Of a stretch of 25,268 nucleotides of DNA, positions 7,424 through 16,822 are shown in pieces. Source of the stretch: JBFJVZ01 sp041623895 (GTDB lineage: Bacteria > Planctomycetota > Planctomycetia > Pirellulales > Pirellulaceae); contig JBFJVZ010000055.1 of NCBI GenBank assembly GCA_041623895.1, positions 1-25,268 on the forward strand, read 5' to 3'. A program made the translations under genes and the position numbers. Numbering within the stretch: the stretch's first letter is position 1; each line of letters opens with the position of its first letter. The notes below the pieces were generated by a model. It had not been told where the DNA came from. It did not search any database and worked only from the letters and a program-made list of their open reading frames with translations.

Positions 7424-8893
7424 ATGATTGATCGAACCAGCGAAACACGAAGATGCGCCTGGCAACACGCCCAAGTTTCGCGCCGGCAAACCCTGCAAGC
7501 TGGCGCCATCGGGATCTTGGGGCTGGGCATCAACCATCTGCAAGGTTTGCGCGAAGCCCGCGCCGCCGATGGCGTCACCCCGAAGGTCAGGGCAAAAAAC
7601 TGCATCTTCATTTTTCTTTCGGGTGGCTTAGCGCAACATGACAGCTTCGACATGAAGCCCGATGCGCCCGAGAATATTCGTGGCGAGTTTCAGCCGATCG
7701 CGACCAAGACTCCCGGAATTCAAATCTGCGAGCATCTGCCGATGCTTGCGGACCGCAGTGAATCTTGGGCACTGTGCCGCTCATTGACTCACGGATCCAA
7801 CGAACACTCGCAAGCACATCACATCATGTTGACGGGGCATTCGGAATTGCCCACCGGTTTCAGGCCCAACAGTCCCAGCCGTACCGATCGCGGATCGATC
7901 GCGGCAATCGCGGGCTACGCCACGGCTGCTCGTAATAACCTGCCGACGGCGGTCGTCCTTCCGGAACGACTGGTTCATAGCAGCGGCCGAGTCATTCCCG
8001 GACAACATGCGGGCGAGATGGGCACACAGCATGACCCCTGGATCATCGAAGCGTCGCCCTTTCACAACAAGTCTTACGGTGCGTTCCCGGAATTCGATTT
8101 CGATCATCAAGAACGCGGCGCCGCAGACGACAGACTTTTTCAGGCACCACAGTTGACGCTGCCTGATGGACTTGGCATGCGCGAAGTTGCCGGCCGCTTA
8201 CAGCTATTGCAGACATTAAAGCAGCAGCGTCGCAGTTTGGACCAATTTGCACAGGTCGCCGAGTTTGACCGCTTACGGCAAGGTGCTGTGTCGCTACTAA
8301 CCAAATCATCGGTCCATCAAGCGCTCGACGTCACCAATGCCGATGACAAGACTCTCGATCGATACGGACGCAACTCCTTTGGTTGGTCATTGTTGATGGC
8401 ACGCCGGTTGATCACCGCGGGCGTGAATCTGGTGCAGGTCAACTTGGGCAACGACGAAACTTGGGACACACACGGCAACGCGTTTCCGCATCTCAAAGAC
8501 AAGTTATTCCCACCCACCGACCTTGCGGTCTCAGCTTTGTTGGATGATCTGCAGGCATCGGGCGAGTTGGACGAAACACTGATTGTGATGGCAGGTGAGT
8601 TTGGGCGTACGCCACAGATTTCTTTGTTGCCAAAGCATTACAAGCTGCCTGGTCGCGATCATTGGGGTGCGGTGCAAACCGTGTTCTTTGCCGGTGGAGG
8701 GGTTCACGGCGGCCATGTGATCGGCAAATCAGACGCGCACGGCGGCTATCCCGCGGAAAGCCCGATGAAGCCGGAAAATTTCGCAGCCACGATTTATCAG
8801 GCCTTGGGCATTCCTGCCACGGCTGCATGGTATGACGCCCAGGATCGACCCCACCAGATCTATCACGGCGAACCGATCGCCGGCTTGAGCTAG
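7424..8893 (+). CDS. DUF1501 family protein with Tat signal
   Basis: A 489-residue protein with a twin-arginine signal (VSRRQTLQAGAIGILGLG, RR at 20-21), so probably exported folded. The body is a DUF1501 domain, a relative of the alkaline phosphatase/sulfatase fold. Its usual landmarks are all present: CIFIFLSGGLAQHDSFDMKP near 60-80, then ICEHLPMLA, SLTHGSNEHSQAHHIMLTGH, NSFGWSLLMARRLITAGV, DETWDTHGNAFPHL, LDETLIVMAGEFGRTP and GRDHWG. The conserved Asp/His/Glu residues in these blocks suggest metal binding, but the family's reaction is unknown. It is the first gene of a unit with the PSCyt2/PSD1 gene (gap 74 bp) and the PSCyt1-WD40 gene, a common planctomycete pairing. ATG 7424 leaves a 15-residue n-region before the RR motif, acceptable for Tat. 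No Shine-Dalgarno is visible. Confidence 0.93.
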   Translation: MIDRTSETRRCAWQHAQVSRRQTLQAGAIGILGLGINHLQGLREARAADGVTPKVRAKNCIFIFLSGGLAQHDSFDMKPDAPENIRGEFQPIATKTPGIQICEHLPMLADRSESWALCRSLTHGSNEHSQAHHIMLTGHSELPTGFRPNSPSRTDRGSIAAIAGYATAARNNLPTAVVLPERLVHSSGRVIPGQHAGEMGTQHDPWIIEASPFHNKSYGAFPEFDFDHQERGAADDRLFQAPQLTLPDGLGMREVAGRLQLLQTLKQQRRSLDQFAQVAEFDRLRQGAVSLLTKSSVHQALDVTNADDKTLDRYGRNSFGWSLLMARRLITAGVNLVQVNLGNDETWDTHGNAFPHLKDKLFPPTDLAVSALLDDLQASGELDETLIVMAGEFGRTPQISLLPKHYKLPGRDHWGAVQTVFFAGGGVHGGHVIGKSDAHGGYPAESPMKPENFAATIYQALGIPATAAWYDAQDRPHQIYHGEPIAGLS

Positions 8894-8967
8894 AATATTG
8901 TCGGTCAGCGGCCAACGTCGGCTGCCAATGACTCCCGCCCTACCGTCTGTGCTTGACGGATCCATTG

Positions 8968-11900
8968 ATGCATTGCCTCTCCAACGCAAATCGATTGCCG
9001 CTGCTGTTGCTATTAGCGATTACTTGCGTTGGCCAAGTCGACGCAGCCGAAGTCAGTCGGTTGGTGCCGCGGAGCTGCAAACCGGGACAGACAACGCAGC
9101 TGACACTTCACGGCAAAGACCTGGACGAATCACTGCGAGTGATTGCCAGTTCTGCTGCAGCGGAAGTGCGGATTGAAAGCATCGAAGCCACCAAGGCCGT
9201 CCTTGATCTAACGCTGCCCAAAGATTTTCCGCTTGGGCCATTTGCACTTTGGTCTGCATCGGCCAGCGGTCCTCACCAACCCCTCATCATTCTTGCTGAT
9301 GACTTGGAGGTCGTTGCCGACAACGGCAACAATCATTCCATCGACTCCGCACAAACCGTCGCGACTTTGTCCGCGGTAGATGGCATCTGTGATGGTTCGC
9401 AAAGTGATTTTTATCGGCTCTCGATAAGCGAAGGCCAACGCGTTGCCTTTGAGATTCACACTCAGCAAATCCAATCCGCCATGGATCCGGTGCTGCGAAT
9501 CATTGATTCCGAGGGCAACGAAGTCGTTCTAGCCGATGATGGCGCGGTGGGGCCAGATTGTCGATTCAGTCACCAATTTGTTGCCGCCGGCGAGTATGTC
9601 GTGCAAGTGTACGACAACCGTTACTCCTCCGGCGGCAGTGCGTATCATCTTCGCATCGGCGACTTCCCCATCATCCGCCATGGCTACCCGCTAGCGGTTC
9701 GCCGCGGGGAACCAACGCAAGTTAGCCCGGTTAGTCTCGACGGGTCAATTGTTCCCGAACGAAATGTCGAAGCCCCTCATGGGCATTTCGCTGATTCGAT
9801 CACAGTTGATGCGCGCCTGGAAGATGGAGAATCATCCGCCTGGGTGTCGGTCTTGGCCAGTGACATGGAACAGTTCAGAGAACAGGGAGATACGGCACCT
9901 GAGCCATTATCGATTCCAATCGGTATCTCGGGATGGTTCAGCGAACCTGGGCAGCGCGATTCGTATCCGATTCGCGGCAGGAAAGATGAAAAGATACGTG
10001 TAAGTTCTCAAACACGAAGCTTGGGCTGTCCCACGCTGCTGCAAATGCAGCTGCAGAATGAAAATGGAGTGAAAGTCGCCGAAACGAAGGTGAGTGACGC
10101 GGATCAATGGAGCTTTGAATACACGTTTCCCGACGATGGGGTTTACCTGCTGGATGTCGGTGACCTGTTGAAGCGCGGCGGCCAGGAGTTTGCTTATTGG
10201 ATCGAAATCAAACCAGCCGGCGACTTTTCCGTGGGCTTGAAAGCAGATGCCAAAGGACGCCAGCAATTTGCCGTTGAGGAAGAACACGGCGCGTGCGCGA
10301 TTGATCTGCAGATTTCCAGATTCGATTACGATGGCGCGATCGATATTTCGTTGGCCAATCCTATCGAAGGGCTGCACATCCTGAATCCGCGGATCGCGGC
10401 CAAAGCCAAAGAGGCGCGGATCTATCTGGTCGCCAAAGACGGCTGGAAACCGAGTTCGCTGGCAACCGTCCGCTTATTGGCAACCGCTGTCGACTCGCGA
10501 AATTTAACCGGCCCAGTCAGCAGCCGAGCTCTGCAGCGAACAAAACAGCCTTTTGTCTTGGTTCCTCCTGCTTGGAATGACGGCGCCATCCTGGTCGCCG
10601 GAGTCATCAAGAGTGAATCACCCTTCGCGCTCGGGCCAGCTGCGGGGATTCGGTTCGCCAGACCACTTCAAAAGCACTCGGCCGACTTGACGCTGAAACG
10701 CATCAACAAAGAATTCAAACAGGGCGTCACCTTATTGGGCACCGATTTGCCCCCCGGGTGGAACGTTGCCGTCAAAGTAGACAAAGACACCTATAAGGCA
10801 ACTTTTTCACAGCCCAAACTGGCCGATGCCGAACCGAACCAACTATCTCTTCTCGCCTTCGCAGAATTCAAAGATCGCGGCCGCATCGAGCGTTTCAACT
10901 TGCCAGTCGAATGGTTTGACCCGCTGAGCGTGAAGCTGGAATTTGCCGATCCCCTTGTCAGAGGCGGCGAGGCAACCGTGCGCGCGAAAATCGTACGTAC
11001 AGCGGTCGATCCACAACCGGTCATCCTGGACACCGCCGCGCTCCCTGCCGGTTTAACTGGCCCGGAATCGGTCACTATCGCTGCCAATCGAAACCAAGTC
11101 GACTTTCAGTTGCAAGTTTCGCCCGACGCGAAGCCGGACAGCGAATTAACGGTGAACGCGACCAGCAAGTTTCGCGGTCACGAGTTCAGTATCGCGAGTG
11201 ATCCTGTAGCGGTTGCCATTGTCGAAGCCCCACGCCGACTGCAGATTCATCCCAGCGAACTTGTTTTGGACGGCAAGAACGCTCATCAGCAATTGATTGT
11301 CACCGGCTTTGACGAAGATGATGCGCCGCGTGACTGGACACATCACGCGAAGATCTCGATCTCGAATCCTGTGATTGCTAAAGTAGACGGCGCAGTGATC
11401 TATCCGACTGCCAACGGAGACGCCGAAGTCTTGATCCAAGTTGGCGGCACGCACCAATCTTTGCCCGTTCGCGTATTAAATATCGAAAATTCGCGGCCGG
11501 TCGAATTTGAATCTGAACTGCTGGTCGCATTGTCAAAACAGGGCTGCAATTCGGGTGCCTGCCACGGTTCTCCCAGCGGCAAGGGTGGTTTTCGATTATC
11601 GCTGCGCGCTTTCGACAAAAAACTTGATGAACTGACGTTGATTCGCGAGAGTTTCGGGCGCCGAGTCAACCCGCTCGATCCTGACCAAAGTTTGATTCTG
11701 CTAAAGCCTTTGATGAAGCTAGCCCACGGCGGCGGCAAGCAACTGCGCACAGACGACGCTGCCTACCGTATTCTTCGTCGCTGGGTCGCCGAAGGTGCCA
11801 GTACCGATCCGCCCGAGACGACTCGTTGCCAAAGCCTGGAAGTATTCCCAGACCAAAAACTTGTGCTGGACGCAAACTCCGGCGGCCAACAAATTTCAGT

Positions 11901-13587
11901 GACCGCGCGGTTTCCGGACCGCACCCGCGATGTCACCCACTTGGCTGCTTACGAAAGCTCCAATCCAAAAGTCGCAACGGTCGACGCGCGGGGATTTGTC
12001 CAGCAAGTTGGCCAAGGCGAGACGGTCATTCTGGTTCGATTCTTGGAACACATCGAATCGATCCCGCTGATGTTTGTGGAACAGGTGGAAGGATTCCAGT
12101 GGAAATCGCCGCCGCCCAACAATTACATCGATGAACTTGTGGGCGCCAAGCTGCGGCAATTGCATTACTTGCCCTCGCAGACTTGCAGCGACGCGGAATT
12201 TCTGCGGCGAGTTTATTTGGACGTGATCGGAATTCTGCCAACGGTTGGCGAAACACAAGCGTTTCTGGCCGACGCCAATGCGAACAAAAGAGTGGAATTG
12301 ATCGACAAGCTTCTGCAGCGCGACGAGTACGCCAAATTCTGGGCACTCAAATGGGGCGACCTGTTGAAGCTGACCGGCAAGATGGTGGGCGATGAAGGCG
12401 TTTACAAATACCACCGCTGGCTGGAACAGTCGCTTCGCCAGAACATGCCGTATGACCAATTCGCAAGGCAACTGCTAACCGCTTCGGGTAGCACACTGAC
12501 CAATCCGCCGGCAAACTTTTATCGTACCGCCGCAGACATGAACGAGTGCGTGGAAACCATATCGCAAGTCTTTCTGGGCGCTCGTCTGCAGTGCGCCAAA
12601 TGCCACAATCATCCTTTCGAGCGATGGACACAGGACAACTATTACGGTTTGGCGGCCTTCTTTCATGGCCTGCGGCGCCGCAAGACCGAGCGGCCCGGTG
12701 AAATGTTTATCTACGCCACTGAGGCTGGCGAAGTGATTCAGCCAAGAACGGGCGAAACCATGCCGCCCTGGCTTCCTGTGCTGGGAACCGTGTCGGAGAT
12801 TGGTGACGAAGATCGCCGCCAGGTGTTCGCAAACTGGTTGGTCGATGCCAAAAATCCATCTTTCGCGCGCATCGAAGCGAACCGCATATGGAGTCAGTTA
12901 TTCGCCCGCGGGATTGTGGATCCAATCGATGACTTTCGCGATTCAAATCCGCCCAGCAACGAACCTCTTTTGGACGCACTGGCTCAAGATTTCATCAACA
13001 GCGGATACGATCGCAAGCACCTGTTGCGGACAATTCTTAGCAGCCGCACTTATCAGGCCGGTTACCAAACCAACGAATCAAATCTAGATGACAACTCTTA
13101 TTTTTCGCATCAGCAACCGCGTCTGTTATCTGCGGAGCAGCTTTTGGATGCGATCAACCAAGCCTTGGGATTGGAACAAAAGTTCGGCAATTTGCCCGCC
13201 GGGACCAAGGCAACGCAACTGATTGCTCCCGACCTGGTGGAAGTCGACTTCTTGAAAACATTCGGGCAATCGGAGCGCAACACGGTGTGTGCCTGCGAGC
13301 GCCCGCAGGATTCCAACTTGGGCATGGCGATCGAACTCTTCAACGGCAAGCTGATACACGAAAAGTTGCGTGACCCCAAGAATCGATTCCGCACGGCGAT
13401 CTCCGCCGGTCAATCGGTCGAACAAGCGGTCCGAGACATGTATTTGGCTGCCGTCTGCCGCCAACCAACGCAACCGGAACTGACCGCCGCGCTGGAGCAT
13501 TGTGCAACACGCCAGGACACCGCTGCAGGGCTGGAAGATATTTGCTGGGCATTGTTCAACACCGACGAATTTCTTTTTCAGCATTGA
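8968..13587 (+). CDS. Giant PSCyt2/PSD1 (DUF1549/DUF1553) protein with PPC and Big2-like domains
   Basis: About 1539 residues. ATG 8968 gives a clean Sec signal (NRLPLLLLLAITCVGQVDAAE); an in-frame TTG at 8953 is less likely. Domains in order: a PPC-type beta domain (about 138-235, DFYRLSISEGQRVAF), a second PPC-like region (322-415), beta-rich linkers, a Big2-like region (754-840), a haem-like site QGCNSGACHG (C860, spacing CX4CH), another Big2-like region (956-1040), then PSCyt2/DUF1549 (about 1053-1250) and PSD1/DUF1553 (about 1282-1530). The PSCyt2 part contains a standard CXXCH (CAKCH, 1209-1213); the PSD1 part contains IEANRIWSQLFARGIVDPIDDF. These families are planctomycete-type and secreted; their chemistry is unknown, but the two Cys-His motifs suggest covalent haem. 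Its stop overlaps the next start (TGATG), indicating translational coupling. Confidence 0.93.
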   Translation: MHCLSNANRLPLLLLLAITCVGQVDAAEVSRLVPRSCKPGQTTQLTLHGKDLDESLRVIASSAAAEVRIESIEATKAVLDLTLPKDFPLGPFALWSASASGPHQPLIILADDLEVVADNGNNHSIDSAQTVATLSAVDGICDGSQSDFYRLSISEGQRVAFEIHTQQIQSAMDPVLRIIDSEGNEVVLADDGAVGPDCRFSHQFVAAGEYVVQVYDNRYSSGGSAYHLRIGDFPIIRHGYPLAVRRGEPTQVSPVSLDGSIVPERNVEAPHGHFADSITVDARLEDGESSAWVSVLASDMEQFREQGDTAPEPLSIPIGISGWFSEPGQRDSYPIRGRKDEKIRVSSQTRSLGCPTLLQMQLQNENGVKVAETKVSDADQWSFEYTFPDDGVYLLDVGDLLKRGGQEFAYWIEIKPAGDFSVGLKADAKGRQQFAVEEEHGACAIDLQISRFDYDGAIDISLANPIEGLHILNPRIAAKAKEARIYLVAKDGWKPSSLATVRLLATAVDSRNLTGPVSSRALQRTKQPFVLVPPAWNDGAILVAGVIKSESPFALGPAAGIRFARPLQKHSADLTLKRINKEFKQGVTLLGTDLPPGWNVAVKVDKDTYKATFSQPKLADAEPNQLSLLAFAEFKDRGRIERFNLPVEWFDPLSVKLEFADPLVRGGEATVRAKIVRTAVDPQPVILDTAALPAGLTGPESVTIAANRNQVDFQLQVSPDAKPDSELTVNATSKFRGHEFSIASDPVAVAIVEAPRRLQIHPSELVLDGKNAHQQLIVTGFDEDDAPRDWTHHAKISISNPVIAKVDGAVIYPTANGDAEVLIQVGGTHQSLPVRVLNIENSRPVEFESELLVALSKQGCNSGACHGSPSGKGGFRLSLRAFDKKLDELTLIRESFGRRVNPLDPDQSLILLKPLMKLAHGGGKQLRTDDAAYRILRRWVAEGASTDPPETTRCQSLEVFPDQKLVLDANSGGQQISVTARFPDRTRDVTHLAAYESSNPKVATVDARGFVQQVGQGETVILVRFLEHIESIPLMFVEQVEGFQWKSPPPNNYIDELVGAKLRQLHYLPSQTCSDAEFLRRVYLDVIGILPTVGETQAFLADANANKRVELIDKLLQRDEYAKFWALKWGDLLKLTGKMVGDEGVYKYHRWLEQSLRQNMPYDQFARQLLTASGSTLTNPPANFYRTAADMNECVETISQVFLGARLQCAKCHNHPFERWTQDNYYGLAAFFHGLRRRKTERPGEMFIYATEAGEVIQPRTGETMPPWLPVLGTVSEIGDEDRRQVFANWLVDAKNPSFARIEANRIWSQLFARGIVDPIDDFRDSNPPSNEPLLDALAQDFINSGYDRKHLLRTILSSRTYQAGYQTNESNLDDNSYFSHQQPRLLSAEQLLDAINQALGLEQKFGNLPAGTKATQLIAPDLVEVDFLKTFGQSERNTVCACERPQDSNLGMAIELFNGKLIHEKLRDPKNRFRTAISAGQSVEQAVRDMYLAAVCRQPTQPELTAALEHCATRQDTAAGLEDICWALFNTDEFLFQH

Positions 13588-14939
13588 TGAGCAAACACAT
13601 CATTAGCAATGCCCGCTGTCGCCTGTTCCTGCTGTGCCTGTGCGCTGCAGTCTCGCCCGCCGACCGGTGCTGGTCGGCGGAAACCGTCAGCTTTGCGAAA
13701 CAGATTGCCCCCATCTTGCTAAACGAATGCGTGGCTTGCCACGGAGCCAAGAAAGCGGAAGCGGGATACCGTGTCGACCGCTTCGACGAACTTTTCAAGG
13801 CTGGTGACTCGGGAGAAAACCCGCTGGCGCGGAGCAAGGAGGAAACAAGCGAACTGTTGCGGCGTGTCAGCACCGACGACGAATCCGAGCGGATGCCCGC
13901 GGAAAGCGATCCTCTAACAGCGGAACAAATCGAACTCGTCAGGCTCTGGATCCAGCAGGGTGCGAAATTCGATGGCCAATCCCCCAGCGATCCGCTGGCA
14001 GTCGTGATCCCGCCACCGCGCTACGCCGATCCGCCCCAATCTTATCAGCAAGGTGTGCCAGCGACCGCCATTGCCTTTTCCCCGGACGGCGGGCAATTGA
14101 TCGTCGGCGGCTACCACGAATTGATGGTCTGGGATGCCAACGATCCGAAGCTGGTTCGTCGCATCAAGAACATTGGTCAGCGCAGTTTTTCCATTGCTTT
14201 CGATGTTGCCGGAAAGATGCTTGCCGTTGGCTGTGGGCAGCCCGGCCGCAGCGGAGAAGTGCGATTGATTGACTACCAGTCGGGTGAAGTTTTGGGCGTG
14301 ATCGCGCGGACGAGCGATGTCGTCTTGGACGTCGCGTTCCGACCCGGTACTGACGAATTAGCGGTTGCATCGGCCGACAACTTGATTCGTATTTTCGACA
14401 TCAAGAAGCGTGAAGAAGTTCGTTCCATCGCCAGCCACGCGGACTGCGTTAACGATGTTGGGTTCAGTGATGATGGAAGCCGTTTGGTTTCCGCAAGCCG
14501 TGACAAATCGGCCAAGGTGTTTGATGCGGACACGGGGCAAGTGCTCTCCAGCTACCAAGGTCACGACGGACCGGTCCGAGGCGCAACGATCCTGCCGGAT
14601 GGCAAACAAGTCATTTCCACGGACGCCAATGGAAAACTGCACCGCTGGAATATCGAAGGCGGCAAGCGAGTTGCTGAAATTGCCCTCGCTGGAGAAACCT
14701 TCAAGTTGGTCCGGAATCAGGATTTCGTGCTGATACCGTGCTCCGATCTCCGCTTGCGGCAAGTTGACTTGAAGAGCAACAAGGTAACTCAGCAGTATCA
14801 AGATCACGCCGACTGGGTCGTTTCCACGGCATTGGCCCCCGGCGGCAAGCTGGTTGCCAGTGGCTGCCTGAATGGTGAAGTCCGGATCTGGAACGCGACT
14901 GATGGCTCGCTGCTTCACGCTTGGCTAGCCAAACCGTAA
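13587..14939 (+). CDS. PSCyt1-type cytochrome domain fused to WD40 repeats
   Basis: A 450-residue protein whose ATG overlaps the stop of the PSD1 gene. The frame is open further upstream (to 13500) but that lies inside the PSD1 coding sequence, and the signal MSKHIISNARCRLFLLCLCAAVSPADRCWSA begins at 13587. Residues about 32-125 are a PSCyt1-like domain: SFAKQIAPILLNECVACHGA with a CXXCH haem site (C48, C51, H52), then GYRVDRFDELF, ERMPAESDPLTAEQIELVRLWIQQGA. Residues about 155-448 are WD40-type repeats (TAIAFSPDGGQLIVGGYHELMVWD, VNDVGFSDDGSRLVSASRDKSAKVFD, STALAPGGKLVASGCLNGEVRIWN), a likely beta-propeller for protein contact. It probably works outside the cytoplasm with the PSD1 protein. 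Whether the haem transfers electrons is unknown. Confidence 0.92.
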   Translation: MSKHIISNARCRLFLLCLCAAVSPADRCWSAETVSFAKQIAPILLNECVACHGAKKAEAGYRVDRFDELFKAGDSGENPLARSKEETSELLRRVSTDDESERMPAESDPLTAEQIELVRLWIQQGAKFDGQSPSDPLAVVIPPPRYADPPQSYQQGVPATAIAFSPDGGQLIVGGYHELMVWDANDPKLVRRIKNIGQRSFSIAFDVAGKMLAVGCGQPGRSGEVRLIDYQSGEVLGVIARTSDVVLDVAFRPGTDELAVASADNLIRIFDIKKREEVRSIASHADCVNDVGFSDDGSRLVSASRDKSAKVFDADTGQVLSSYQGHDGPVRGATILPDGKQVISTDANGKLHRWNIEGGKRVAEIALAGETFKLVRNQDFVLIPCSDLRLRQVDLKSNKVTQQYQDHADWVVSTALAPGGKLVASGCLNGEVRIWNATDGSLLHAWLAKP

Positions 14940-15068
14940 TCGTGCCGTTTCGGTACCGTCAGGAATCTGGGGCAAATAGAGGTGGGCCGATGGCCGTGAC
15001 GGCTACGGGCAATGCGCGGCGCCCGGCCGCTCACCGGCCTGTTGATTTACAGCATTTTTGGAAATCTC

Positions 15069-15120
15069 GTAGGCCAGGACTTGTCCTGGATCCTTATTGC
15101 CAGGACAAGTCCTGGCCTAC
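15069..15120. repeat. Perfect 21-bp inverted repeat, palindromic element copy 1
   Basis: The arm at 15069-15089 (core TAGGCCAGGACTTGTCCTGG) is perfectly complementary to 15100-15120, with a 10-base loop. It lies in the 223-bp gap between the convergent WD40 and second DUF1501 genes. Each arm also contains its own small palindrome (CCAGGACTTGTCCTGG), so two alternative folds are possible. A closely related copy is at 16657-16710 and half a copy at 19498-19518. It could end transcription from both sides. The rest of 14940-15162 shows nothing else. Confidence 0.8.
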
Positions 15121-15162
15121 CGATGATCTTCGCAAATTCCACCACAAATACAAAACGCCCGT

Positions 15163-16587
15163 TCAAAACAGATCCGCGATCGCATCGCCTTCGTCAAGCA
15201 AATTGTACGTTCGTCCCGAAGCATCTTCCGCTTGCAATTGTTTGACTCCGGCGGCGTGGTAAACCGTCTTGGCAATGTCAGCCGGTGTCACCGGGAGATC
15301 GGCGGGATATTCGCCAAATCGATCACTTGATCCGTACGTTTGCCCGCCCTGAATTCCTCCGCCGGCCATCAAGACGCTCAAGCAATGAGTCCAATGATCG
15401 CGGCCCGCACCGCTAACACCGCCACTTCGCGGGTCGCCTATTTTCGGTTTACGACCCATCTCGCTGGTCACCATCACCAACGTTTGATCGAGCAAGCCGC
15501 GCTGTTGCAAATCTTCAAGCAATGCGCTGAAAGCCTGGTCAAACTCCGGCAACAGGTGGTCTTGGAGACATCGGAAGTTATCGCCGTGCGTATCCCAGCC
15601 GCCTGCGCTTTTGCATTGCTTCTTGATCTTTTCGTTCTCTTTCCAGAACACCGTGATAAACGGAGTCTCAGCTTCCACCAAACGACGCGCCAGCAGCAAG
15701 CTCATCGCATTGACGGTCTTGCCGTAGCGATCGCGCACCGATTGCGGCTCGCTGCCAACGTCAAACACGTCGCTTGCCTGCGATGACAACAGCAGATTCA
15801 AGGTGCGCTGCTGGTGTTTTTTCCAGGTCCGCTGTGCCGGATATTTTTCGAATTCGCGGCGGGCGACATCCAGTTTGTTCAACAGTTGCTGCCGCGAGGC
15901 CAACTGGTCCGGTGTCACATCGCCGGCCAAGACAAGTGACGGCACATGAAACTTCAGCGGATCCTCTTGCGTACCGTGCACATACAGCGGATCGAACTGA
16001 ACGCCTAAGCGTGCCGCAAACTGGCCTGGCCGCGTATACGGCGCGCGGCTTGGTTTATGCGGTAACGTGATCGCATTGGGCAGCGTGGCGTGCTGCGGTC
16101 GGCGGGCGGCAACGACCGATCCGATGAACGGCCAATCGTCAGCATAAGGTCGACGATTGTTGCCTTGCGTCTTGAACGTCGAATCGGGAACGTGCCCGGT
16201 CAAGTTGTAGTAGTAACCAGCGTGATGATCGTTGGTATTGACCGACCCACTAACCGAATTGATTACGGCCAGATGGTTCGCTTGCGCCGACAGCAGCGGC
16301 AGATGCTCGCACAACCGCACACCCGGTGCCGCCGTTTGAATCGCCGAAAAAGGACCGCGATATTCCGACGGTGCCTCCGGCTTCATGTCCCAAGTGTCGA
16401 CGTGCGAGGCGCCACCACACAGGAAAAACAGGATGACCGACTTTGCCTTGCCGTCGCCAGCGACTTGGCCTGACAACTGTTCGCTGGCGGACAACCGCTG
16501 GGGGCTGCCAAACTGCAGCCCAGCAAAGCCAGCGGCGGAAGCGATCAAAAACGCGCGCCGGTCAGTGGATTTGTTAAGCCTGGACAT
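15163..16587 (-). CDS. Second DUF1501 family protein with Tat signal
   Basis: A 474-residue DUF1501 protein. ATG 16587 is chosen because it gives the Tat signal MSRLNKSTDRRAFLIASAAG. The frame is open to 16686, but that extension only translates through the palindromic repeat upstream. Conserved blocks include VILFFLCGGASHVDTWDMKP, VRLCEHLPLLSAQ, NTNDHHAGYYYNLTGH, AMSLLLARRLVEAETPFITVFW, GGWDTHGDNFRCLQDHLLPEF, LDQTLVMVTSEMGRKP and GRDHWTHCLSVLMAGGG. It differs clearly in sequence from the DUF1501 protein at 7424-8893, so the two are distant paralogs and not a recent duplication. It has no adjacent PSD1 partner on its strand and is divergent from the sulfatase. Reaction unknown; exported. Confidence 0.92.
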   Translation of the reverse strand: MSRLNKSTDRRAFLIASAAGFAGLQFGSPQRLSASEQLSGQVAGDGKAKSVILFFLCGGASHVDTWDMKPEAPSEYRGPFSAIQTAAPGVRLCEHLPLLSAQANHLAVINSVSGSVNTNDHHAGYYYNLTGHVPDSTFKTQGNNRRPYADDWPFIGSVVAARRPQHATLPNAITLPHKPSRAPYTRPGQFAARLGVQFDPLYVHGTQEDPLKFHVPSLVLAGDVTPDQLASRQQLLNKLDVARREFEKYPAQRTWKKHQQRTLNLLLSSQASDVFDVGSEPQSVRDRYGKTVNAMSLLLARRLVEAETPFITVFWKENEKIKKQCKSAGGWDTHGDNFRCLQDHLLPEFDQAFSALLEDLQQRGLLDQTLVMVTSEMGRKPKIGDPRSGGVSGAGRDHWTHCLSVLMAGGGIQGGQTYGSSDRFGEYPADLPVTPADIAKTVYHAAGVKQLQAEDASGRTYNLLDEGDAIADLF

Positions 16588-16656
16588 GATCAACCATTCG
16601 TGATTGGGTTCGATGTCGGTCATTCTAGACCAATTCATCATTGATGTGGAATCATC

Positions 16657-16710
16657 GGTAGACCAGGACTTGTCCTGGCGTCGCATTGCCAGGACAAGTC
16701 CTGGCCTACC
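16657..16710. repeat. Inverted repeat, palindromic element copy 2
   Basis: Arms at 16657-16679 and 16688-16710 (23 nt each, one mismatch, TAGACC versus TAGGCC) flank an 8-base loop. The core is the same as at 15069-15120. Unlike copy 1, it sits between divergent genes (second DUF1501 and sulfatase), where a terminator is not expected. Together, copies 1 and 2 bracket the DUF1501 gene. The remainder of 16588-16822 holds no clear promoter. Confidence 0.8.
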
Positions 16711-16822
16711 ACAGCCATCGTTCAGTCACCGGAATCGCCATTTCTGATCACCCCGCGGGATCACGTTATTAAGTAGACTACGGGCTGTACTTTCTTGAAA
16801 ATCCTGGCCACGGGCAAATCAA

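Noticed and set aside
7131..7448. N-terminal extension of the quinoprotein frame to 7448
   Set aside because: It has no signal, puts the hydrophobic signal MNRVAVFALLL inside the protein and overlaps the start of the divergent DUF1501 gene. ATG 7130 is preferred.
15069..16710. Insertion sequence with terminal inverted repeats
   Set aside because: The enclosed gene is a DUF1501 protein, not a transposase, and each end is a complete palindrome, not a single terminal repeat. Kept only as a possible mobile unit.
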